A stretch of 39,972 bases of DNA from Saprospiraceae bacterium (GTDB lineage Bacteria; Bacteroidota; Bacteroidia; Chitinophagales; Saprospiraceae): NCBI GenBank assembly GCA_020629845.1, contig JAHDCQ010000013.1, positions 1 to 39,972 on the forward strand, read 5' to 3'. Under the pieces are notes generated by a model. That model saw nothing but the letters and a program-made list of their open reading frames with translations, did no database searches and had not been told where the DNA came from. Position 1 is the first letter of the stretch, and each line of letters begins with the position of its first letter. This document shows positions 16,905 through 24,300 of the stretch, in pieces. The position numbers and the translations under genes are program-made.

Positions 16905-17840
16905 TTAGTAGTCTGAACCCTTCGGCAATTCAAGTGCTTTTTGCTTCTTCATGTTTTCGCCAAGCTGCTGCGAAGCTGCGAAAGACGTAACCATTTGCGA
17001 AAGCATATCGCTACCTGCTGTTGGGCTATTAGGTAATAGTATCAGGTTACTATTGGAGTTTTCCCCCATAGACTGCATCGTATCATAGTGTTGTGTGACT
17101 ACAATAAGTGCCGATGCTTCTTGCGAATTGATACCTACTTTATTGAGTACTTCTACGGACTCTTCCAAGCCGCGCGCAATTTCACGACGCTGGTCAGCGA
17201 TGCCTTGTCCTTGTAAACGCTTGCTTTCTGCTTCTGCACGTGCTTTAGCTACAATACGGATGCGCTCTGCTTCTCCTTCGTATTCTGCGGCTAATTTCTT
17301 TCGCTCGGCTGCATTAATGTGGTTCATTGCTTCCTTTACTTTTTCATCAGGATCAATGTCTGTTACTAAGGCCTTTACGATACCATAGCCATATTCGTTC
17401 ATGGCTACTTGCAACTCGCGCATAATCGCATCGGCGATGTCATCTTTACGCTCGAATACATCATCTAGCTTCATCTTTGGCACTTCTGCACGTACTACAT
17501 CAAAGATGTAAGAACTCATCTGTTCTGTAGAATTTTCTAATTTATAGAAAGCGTCATAAATTGCCTCATGCAGAATGCGATATTGTACGGATACATTTAG
17601 GCGTACGAATACGTTATCCTTTGTTTTTGTTTCTACGCGTACATCAAGCTGTTGTACTTTTAGATTTACCCGCCCTGCGATACGGTCAAGTATTGGAATT
17701 TTGAATTGCAGCCCTGAACGCTTAATGCTATGAAATTTTCCAAAACGTTCTACTACTGCAGCCGATTGTTGCTTCACGGTAAAAATACCGGACATGATAA
17801 GTAAGAAGGCAACAAATATGATAATCGGTAAGAAAGTCAT
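16905..17840 (-). CDS. SPFH/Band 7 (stomatin/prohibitin-like) membrane protein (311 aa)
   Basis: A single N-terminal transmembrane helix (about residues 3-21) anchors an SPFH domain (about 25-190: VVERFGKFHSIKRSGLQFKI, then IPILDR, RVETKTKDNVFVRLNVSVQY, and LVTDIDPDEKVKEAMNHIN). An Ala/Glu/Arg-rich coiled coil follows (about 180-235). Such proteins oligomerise into membrane microdomain scaffolds and often regulate membrane proteases; QmcA-like members match this layout. No NfeD or FtsH partner gene is adjacent. A clear intrinsic terminator follows. Confidence 0.93.
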   Translation of the reverse strand: MTFLPIIIFVAFLLIMSGIFTVKQQSAAVVERFGKFHSIKRSGLQFKIPILDRIAGRVNLKVQQLDVRVETKTKDNVFVRLNVSVQYRILHEAIYDAFYKLENSTEQMSSYIFDVVRAEVPKMKLDDVFERKDDIADAIMRELQVAMNEYGYGIVKALVTDIDPDEKVKEAMNHINAAERKKLAAEYEGEAERIRIVAKARAEAESKRLQGQGIADQRREIARGLEESVEVLNKVGINSQEASALIVVTQHYDTMQSMGENSNSNLILLPNSPTAGSDMLSQMVTSFAASQQLGENMKKQKALELPKGSDY

Positions 17841-18032
17841 AATATGTGATTTTATATTCTCCTATTGATTGTTACACCCCTAAGATAAGACAATTCGAGC
17901 GTTTGATAACAATTTTCACGATATAAGTGGATGAATTTTAGACAAAAAACAGAAAAGGCATGAGATTTTATGCTTCAAGCCCCTGAGATATACTTGAAAA
18001 TATTGGTTCTTTTTTCTACATATTCTCGTTGT

Positions 18033-18494
18033 TTATTCTTTTTTAAGGTTGACTATCAATTGTTCTACTTTGCCTTTAATTACGCTGCGAGCAATATTAT
18101 AATTTTCACTAATTGATGGGGTGCCATTCCATTCGACCGTTGCGACAGAAGATTTTTTTGAAGGTACTGAACAATCAAAAGTTATAATTTTATATGCCTT
18201 TTCAACATCCTTATCTGATACATTTTCTGGTTTCCAATTGCTTATTTCAAAACCATCTTCAGTAAGTCCATTTATCGTTTCTTTAGTTAAGACATCATCA
18301 GGCTTTGTTCCTCTAAATACTGCATGATAATTTAAATTATTCTCCTTTGCTAATTTATTAAAATAAGCTGCAGCAATTGGACTTCTCGCTGCTCCGTGAG
18401 TACAAACAAATAGAATTTCTTTAGATTCTTTTGCTGATTCACAAGTGATGAAAGTACCAATTATCATTATTGATAATAAGATTTCTTTAAGCAT
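18033..18494 (-). CDS. Lipoprotein-like LMW phosphatase/arsenate reductase homologue (153 aa)
   Basis: The segment ILFVCTHGAARSPIAAAYF (about 27-45) is the P-loop of the low-molecular-weight tyrosine phosphatase/ArsC fold, with the C-x5-R-S core at Cys31-Arg37-Ser38. The usual DP acid loop is represented by ITFDCS near residue 108. Unlike normal cytosolic members, the protein begins with a hydrophobic leader ending in FITC (Cys18), which looks like a lipobox, suggesting export and lipid anchoring. If so, it would act outside the cytoplasm. Whether it is a phosphatase, a reductase or inactive cannot be told. Its upstream region holds copy 2 of the 110-bp mobile element. Confidence 0.83.
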   Translation of the reverse strand: MLKEILLSIMIIGTFITCESAKESKEILFVCTHGAARSPIAAAYFNKLAKENNLNYHAVFRGTKPDDVLTKETINGLTEDGFEISNWKPENVSDKDVEKAYKIITFDCSVPSKKSSVATVEWNGTPSISENYNIARSVIKGKVEQLIVNLKKE

Positions 18495-18522
18495 CTTTTT
18501 ATTGAATTATGTAGAATGTTTA

Positions 18523-18648
18523 AAAATATACGTTCTCTGACAAATGCCGTGGACGAAGAAAAAGAAAACACAAAAACGTCCAGAAAGTAGTGTTGTGATT
18601 TCTTTTTCTTCGGCTTCGTCACGGGATTTGCCAGAGAACCAAAATATA
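18523..18648. mobile_element. 110-bp palindromic MITE, copy 2, with 8-bp TSD
   Basis: Spans 18531-18640 and is inverted relative to copy 1 at 1146-1255. Its ends are GTTCTCTGACAAAT and ATTTGCCAGAGAAC. AAAATATA flanks it directly on both sides (18523-18530 and 18641-18648), a duplication different from that at copy 1. This is strong internal evidence of independent insertion. It sits 37 bases upstream of the phosphatase-like gene. Confidence 0.87.
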
Positions 18649-18675
18649 GAGGAGTGTGAGCTAAAACAAGTCAAC

Positions 18676-18756
18676 AAAAAAAGCCGCATCCCTGCGGCTT
18701 CTAATTCATATAATCCCATGAACATATCCAGAAAATATGATCTTTATCCCTAAAAA
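18676..18756 (-). ncRNA. Candidate small RNA (promoter plus terminator, no good ORF)
   Basis: On the minus strand, a TATATTTG promoter element (18762-18769) is followed about 60 bases later by a classic intrinsic terminator: AGCCGCA, loop TCCC, TGCGGCT, then seven T residues (18678-18700 region). The roughly 80-base span between contains no convincing gene; a short ORF beginning MFMGLYEL runs through the terminator and into the mobile element and is not credible. The terminator could instead belong to the lipoprotein gene ending at 18894, 190 bases upstream. Confidence 0.35.
18678..18700 (-). terminator. Intrinsic terminator (GC-rich hairpin plus T tract)
   Basis: The minus strand reads AGCCGCA GGGA TGCGGCT followed by TTTTTTT, giving a seven-base-pair GC-rich stem with a tetraloop and a full T tract. 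It terminates minus-strand transcription, either of the possible small RNA or of the lipoprotein gene further upstream. Confidence 0.85.
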
Positions 18757-18761
18757 CAATA

Positions 18762-18769
18762 CAAATATA
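18762..18769 (-). promoter_or_regulatory. Orphan promoter -7 element (TATATTTG)
   Basis: The minus-strand TATATTTG matches the Bacteroidota TAnnTTTG consensus and points at the terminator at 18678-18700 rather than at an annotated gene. A TTG lies upstream but at 26 bases rather than about 19, so the call is tentative. Confidence 0.35.
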
Positions 18770-18893
18770 CAGGGACTTTTAGCTGTGCTAAAGTACAAAA
18801 AAGCGATATTGTGAAAATAATGAAAGATATTTTTGGTTTTATGTTTTTGATTATTAATGTTTTATGGTTGTTTAAGATGAAATAAAATGAATG

Positions 18894-19304
18894 CTAATGA
18901 ATTAATTTAAAATCTCCATTTTCCGCATTTGCTATTCTTTTAAATTCCAAATTATTTGTGGAATCTTTTGAAATAGATGCTCGAAATACTTCGACATCTT
19001 TATCTTTTTTAGTGAAATAGTATGCTTTGTTATTTGCTACAAATCCTCGTTGCGCTTTTATAGGAATATTATATGTGTGATAATCATTATTTGTAATTAA
19101 TTGACAATTATAGCATTCATCTATTTTTATTTTACTTTCATTTAGAATTAGATTGACTGCATAGCGGGTACTATCTAAATGTTCGCAGAGCAAATCAGAA
19201 GAGAAAAGTTGTGTAGTGTTTTTAGGAATATGCGTGGAATTCGTATCGCTTTTGCAATTCAGCAAGAAAAAAAATAATCCTACTATAAAGAATGATGATC
19301 TCAT
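18894..19304 (-). CDS. Small hypothetical lipoprotein (136 aa)
   Basis: The N-terminus MRSSFFIVGLFFFLLNC is a lipoprotein signal with the lipobox Cys at 17, followed by a Ser/Thr/Lys linker. The mature part has a CYNC pair near 61-64 and a C-terminal beta-rich stretch (AQRGFVANNKAYYFTKKDKD). No domain recognised. It is divergent from the acyl-CoA dehydrogenase gene, and the two share an intergenic region with two identical palindromes, so it might be controlled by the same regulator. Confidence 0.8.
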   Translation of the reverse strand: MRSSFFIVGLFFFLLNCKSDTNSTHIPKNTTQLFSSDLLCEHLDSTRYAVNLILNESKIKIDECYNCQLITNNDYHTYNIPIKAQRGFVANNKAYYFTKKDKDVEVFRASISKDSTNNLEFKRIANAENGDFKLIH

Positions 19305-19349
19305 GCTTTTTTGAATTTATGTGTCAATAATCTGTCTAATATTGCTGTT

Positions 19350-19428
19350 TTAGCGAAAATTCGCTAAAAATGACACAAAAAGCTTCTTAATACTAGAAAA
19401 AGCCCTTATTTTAGCGAAAATTCGCTAA
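19350..19428. promoter_or_regulatory. Two identical 18-bp palindromic operators upstream of the acyl-CoA dehydrogenase
   Basis: TTAGCGAAAATTCGCTAA occurs at 19350-19367 and again at 19411-19428, with start-to-start spacing of 61 bases. Each has 8-base perfect arms (TTAGCGAA / TTCGCTAA) around AA. The sites lie between the divergent lipoprotein and acyl-CoA dehydrogenase genes, the second ending 20 bases before the dehydrogenase ATG. The shape fits a dimeric helix-turn-helix repressor, for example a TetR-type fatty-acid-degradation regulator, but no such gene is in the window. Confidence 0.65.
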
Positions 19429-19448
19429 TTAGATTTAAATTTTGTCCA

Positions 19449-21257
19449 ATGACGAAAATGCCTAACACGGTTATAAATAAAGATGTTCTCACAGGAGGAG
19501 CTTTTATTATCCAAGATTCAAAGCCCGAAGATACGTTCATTCCAGAAGAAATGAATGAAGACCAGCGTATGATTGCCGATATGACTACTGAGTTTATCGA
19601 AATGCAACTCAAACCACGCATTCCTGAAATAGAAAAGCTAAAAGAAGGTGTAGCAGTCGATTTGCTCAAGCAAGCTGCTGAGTTAGGTCTTCTTGGCGCG
19701 CATATGCCTGAAGAATATGGTGGCATGGCATTGGACACCAACACCAATACGATTATCGCTGACCGCTTAGGTCCAGCAGCGGCTTGGACGGTGACATTTG
19801 CAGCGCACACAGGTATCGGGATGTTGCCTATACTATATTATGGTACGCCTGAGCAGAAAAATAAGTATTTACCAGGTGCTATTAATGGCGACGTAAAAGC
19901 TGCTTACTGTCTGACAGAGCCAAGTTCTGGTTCAGATGCTTTAGCTGCAAAGAGCCGTGCTGACCTTTCGGAAGATGGTACACATTATATTCTGAATGGT
20001 CAGAAAATGTGGATTTCTAACGCGGGTTGGGCAGATATTTATATTGTATTTGCACAAGTAGACGGGAATAAATTTACTGGCTTTATTGTAGAGCGCGATT
20101 TAGAAGGCTTGACCTTAGGCGCAGAAGAAGATAAGTTAGGAATCAAAGGTTCTTCTACGCGTCAAGTGTTTTTTGAGAATGTAAAAGTGCCTGTAGATAA
20201 TGTATTAGGGGAAGTTGGAAAAGGACACTTGATTGCATTTCACGTATTAAACACTGGCCGCTTTAAGCTTTGTGCTTTATGTGTAGGTGGTGCAAAGAAT
20301 AGTGCTATCACAGCTATTCAATATGCGAATGAGCGTATTCAATTCAGACAAGCTATCGCCAACTTCGGTGCAATTAAGTATAAATTGGCAGAGCAAGCCA
20401 TTCGTATTTTTGCTGCCGAGAGTGCAATGTATCGTACTTCTAATCTTATTCAGCAAATGAATAAGAACCTTATTGCACAAGGAGCAAGCTATGCTGATGC
20501 CAAGCAACAGTCTGCCGAAGAGTATGCTATCGAGTGTGCTTTATTAAAGGTGATTGGTTCAGAAGCCTTGGACTATGTAGTAGATGAAGCCTTGCAAGTA
20601 CATGGTGGTATGGGCTATTCGGAAGAAGGTACAGCAGCACGAGCGTATCGCGATTCGCGTATTAATCGTATCTATGAAGGTACAAATGAAATCAACCGTT
20701 TGCTTTCTGTAGACCAATTGCTTAAGCGCGCAATGAAAGGAAAGTTAGACATCGTTGGGCCAGCTTGGGCAGTTCAAAAGGAATTAGCTTCCGAGCCGAG
20801 TGCAGAGCAGCCTGAAGGCGTATACGGCAGAGAGGAAAAAGCGGTAAATGATTTCAAGAAAGCACTTTTGATGGTGACTGGTGCAGCAGCAAAAATGCAG
20901 ATGGATGGTAAGTTGAACTTGAAAGAAGAGCAAGAAATTTTGATAAATATTTCTAATATGCTCGTCGAAATTTTGACAACCGAATCTACGCTATTGCGTG
21001 TGCAGAAGTTGGCAGGTATGGAGAAGGCAATTGACCAAGCGGTGTATGATGCTATTCTTCGTACACACATCACGGATGCAACTATGCGTATGCAAAAGGA
21101 AGCTACTGATGCTTTGGTTTCATTCGCAGAGGGTGACTTATTGAAGACGATGCTGACAGGCTTAAAGCGTTTTGTACAATACGAGCCAACCAATGTAAAA
21201 CAATCGCGTCGTTTGATAGCAGATACATTGATTGCAGCAAATGATTATTGTTTGTAA
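19449..21257 (+). CDS. Acyl-CoA dehydrogenase, long (VLCAD-like) form (602 aa)
   Basis: FAD enzyme of beta-oxidation that makes trans-2-enoyl-CoA and passes electrons to ETF. Domain order is N-terminal helical (about 40-150, LGLLGAHMPEEYGG), middle beta domain (AAYCLTEPSSGSDA, then MWISNAGWADIYIVFA), and C-terminal helical with VHGGMGYSEEG and IYEGTNEINRLL. Glu410 in YEGT is in the position of the catalytic base of many family members. Residues about 440-602 form an extra C-terminal helical region, as in very-long-chain dehydrogenases. Two palindromic operators precede it, suggesting control by acyl-CoA level. It ends next to a 39-bp perfect palindrome. Confidence 0.95.
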   Translation: MTKMPNTVINKDVLTGGAFIIQDSKPEDTFIPEEMNEDQRMIADMTTEFIEMQLKPRIPEIEKLKEGVAVDLLKQAAELGLLGAHMPEEYGGMALDTNTNTIIADRLGPAAAWTVTFAAHTGIGMLPILYYGTPEQKNKYLPGAINGDVKAAYCLTEPSSGSDALAAKSRADLSEDGTHYILNGQKMWISNAGWADIYIVFAQVDGNKFTGFIVERDLEGLTLGAEEDKLGIKGSSTRQVFFENVKVPVDNVLGEVGKGHLIAFHVLNTGRFKLCALCVGGAKNSAITAIQYANERIQFRQAIANFGAIKYKLAEQAIRIFAAESAMYRTSNLIQQMNKNLIAQGASYADAKQQSAEEYAIECALLKVIGSEALDYVVDEALQVHGGMGYSEEGTAARAYRDSRINRIYEGTNEINRLLSVDQLLKRAMKGKLDIVGPAWAVQKELASEPSAEQPEGVYGREEKAVNDFKKALLMVTGAAAKMQMDGKLNLKEEQEILINISNMLVEILTTESTLLRVQKLAGMEKAIDQAVYDAILRTHITDATMRMQKEATDALVSFAEGDLLKTMLTGLKRFVQYEPTNVKQSRRLIADTLIAANDYCL

Positions 21258-21272
21258 AAAACGATGAGTTAT

Positions 21273-21311
21273 ACTAGTGCATCAACCCATTTAATGGGTT
21301 GATGCACTAGT
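21273..21311. terminator. 39-bp perfect palindrome between convergent genes
   Basis: ACTAGTGCATCAACCCATT, a central T, and AATGGGTTGATGCACTAGT form perfect 19-base arms. It lies between the acyl-CoA dehydrogenase stop (21257) and the stop of the giant PKD gene (21314), so it is well placed as a bidirectional transcription stop, though it lacks a T tract. Its ends equal those of the 166-bp element at 4668-4833, so it may be an internal-deletion form of that element. Confidence 0.7.
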
Positions 21312-21313
21312 AC

Positions 21314-24300
21314 TTACCTAAGCAAAGTAACCGTCCCCGTTTCTTCATATTCATTGCCATCATCAAAGCGCATCCAAGCATGCCATAGGTACGCGCCTTG
21401 TGGAAGTGGCTTGCCTGTATTTTGAACTTGACCATTCCACGCTTCTTCGATATTGGTAGTGTGCCAAACCTCATTTCCCCAGGGAGAATAGACCGTAATT
21501 TCATAGTCTGCAATACCTATCCCGACAGGTTTAAAGACATTTACACCATCCACGCCATATTCGGGTGCAAAAGCATTAGGTGCGAAAAACGTACGCTGCC
21601 ATTCAGGAGCTACGGCTAGGCGCGCAGTATCCAAACAAGTGAATGCACCTCCATTGTCATTATAGGCAGTCAGTAGCACGTCTATATCGCGATTGATGTC
21701 GTATTCGTGGAAGGGATTGTTTACAGTAGAGTTTGTATTATCGCCGAAATCCCAACGTACGCGATTGTAGTTGATGGATAGATTTGTGAATTGTACATCG
21801 CCTAGAATGTTAGGGTCACTGTCTGCGATGTAGTCAAAATTTGCCATTGGGCGTTCGTACACGCGAATTGCATCTTCTAATAATAGCGTGTCTTGACAGC
21901 TCTCATTGTAGATGGCAATTAAGCGTAGATCGTAGCTACCGGCTTCGCTAATGGTATCGAAATATGTTGCCGAATTTACGGGAGGAAAATCTTCAATTTG
22001 CCATATTGTTGAAAGGCTTTCTATAGAATTATCCACTAAGCGAACAGCCAAATCCTCACAGCCTTCCATGGGGCTAATATCCGCTCGCGCTTGTGGTTGC
22101 CCGAAAATATCAAGTGATTGCACCAGTGTATCGGCGCAATTTTGAGCGGTTTCTACAATCAATTCCACTTCAAAAATACCTGAACTTTGGTATGCATGTG
22201 ATGGCGAAGTTTCTTCCGAATCGCCACTATCTCCAAACCGCCAAGAATTATCTTCATTGAGTTCCGAAAGATTTAAAAAATGAACTTCACTAGGCGTACC
22301 ACAAAGTCGCGTTTTTTCTATATCAAAATCGGCAATTGGCTTTGGGTAGACTTCTATCTCAGTTGTGCGTGTGCTTGCCGGACAGCCATTGCTATTCATT
22401 GCGGTCAATATGACTTCATAATTGCCTGCTTCGGTAAAATTTTGGGAGGGATTTTCGTCCGTTGAACTATTCTCATTGTCAAATTCCCAGACATAACTAT
22501 CTGCTGAAGTAGAGGCATTGGTGAATTGTACACGTAAATCTTCACATCCCTGTGATACATCAGGCGCAAAATCAGCTATGGGAGAAGGCTCAATCTGTAC
22601 TTGCTGTATGCTACTCTGCACACAGCCATTTTGATTGTAGCTTATCAATTCGATGCTTAATTGTCCTGCTTGCGTCGGCTCGAAAACGGGGTTTTGCTGC
22701 CGCAAAGTATCGCTTTCTATCACCCACTCAAAGCGTATCGCATCCTCAGAAGATTGATTAATCAATTCAACCGCATCGTAGCCCAAACAGTATTGTTTAT
22801 CTTCGAAAGTGAAGTCACTTTCTGGCAAATCAAAGACAAAAATATTCGCAATACTCGTATCTGCCATGCATTGATTTTCATCGGATACTTGTAAAGTCAT
22901 AGCATATTGTCCAGGGCAATCAAAGCGGTGAGTAGGACTCATTTCATTGGAGGCATCGGAGCAATCGCCCTCAATGTGTGTAAATGTCCATAGGTAATTT
23001 AGTGTGCTGAAACCTGTACTTTCACTATCCAATTGTATCTCTAAAGGCAGGCAGCCGCTTGTGGTATCTAGGCTAAAATTAGCAATAGGATTATCTACTA
23101 CATCTACCGTTTGTATGATGGTAGCAGGGCAACTATTTGGAGCTTCAGAGATAACCCTTAAGCTCACTTCATACACCCCTGCGAAATCAAAATGGTGTAT
23201 CGGATTGCGCGCTGTGCTTGTCATATCATCGCCAAAATCCCAACTGCTGCCATTGAAATTTTGAGATAAATTAATAAAACTCAAGCTATCACCCACACAT
23301 ACGAAAGGACGGTCGGTTTCAAAGGCGACTAAAGGTGCAGGCAATACTTCTACATAAGCGGTATCGAAATGAATGCCACATTTTGCCGCTGCTAATTCGA
23401 TAAGGTAGATGCCAGCTTCTACTAGCGTATCGCTCAATATTTTGGAACTATAGCCTTCCAATTCATTGCCCTCCTTATCCAATAATCGCCAACTGACATC
23501 TGCACCAGGCGTGGAAAAACTTTCTAGACTAATTGCTAAAGGGGTACAGCCGCGCAAAGTATCTTGCTCTATAAATGCTCGAATATTAGGCGGAAAAATC
23601 TCTACCTTTTTGGAAATACTGTCTTGCCCGCATTCATTGGTGGCTAGTAAATCTATGGTATAAGTAGAAATAGTCGTATCGCTTGTGGTATAGGTTTGGT
23701 AGAGTAGACTGTCCATACTTGGAAAACTCGTGCCATTTCCAAAATTCCAAAGCATACGATCAGGATTGCCCAAAGTTATATTGTAAAACTCAATAAGCGA
23801 GGGCGAACAACCCTCATCTTGATTAATGCCAAAGTCCGCAATAGGGTAGGGATGGACTAAAATTTCCGCTTCTTGTTCGCGTATACCGCAGAGATTTTCT
23901 ACTTCTAGTAGAAGAACAAAAGTAGTATCGGTTGTGATGCCATCCAAGATTATATTTTCGAGTGCTGCGCCACTAATAGTATCGCCATTGATAAACCAAC
24001 GCTGCATGATTTCAAAGCCATCGCTTGCATTATTTACTTCTAGCTCAAAAGGTGCGCAACCTTCATCAATGGGAATACTAAAACTAGGATTCGGTGGCGT
24101 AGTGACAAAAAGGGTTTGTTGTGTGGTATTGCTACACTCAAATTCAGAATAGGCAGTTAGTTCTATGGTTTTATTGCCTGAAGTGGAATATTCATGTATC
24201 GGTTCAGTATCTTGAGAACTTGTACCATCATCCAAATTCCATTCGTAGCGAACTGCATTGGTGCTGTTATTTTGCAATTGAAAAGTATCACCTACACAAG

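Noticed and set aside
18507-18725. 72-aa minus-strand ORF beginning MFMGLYEL
   Set aside because: It runs through an intrinsic terminator and the 110-bp mobile element, so its sequence is explained by those features.
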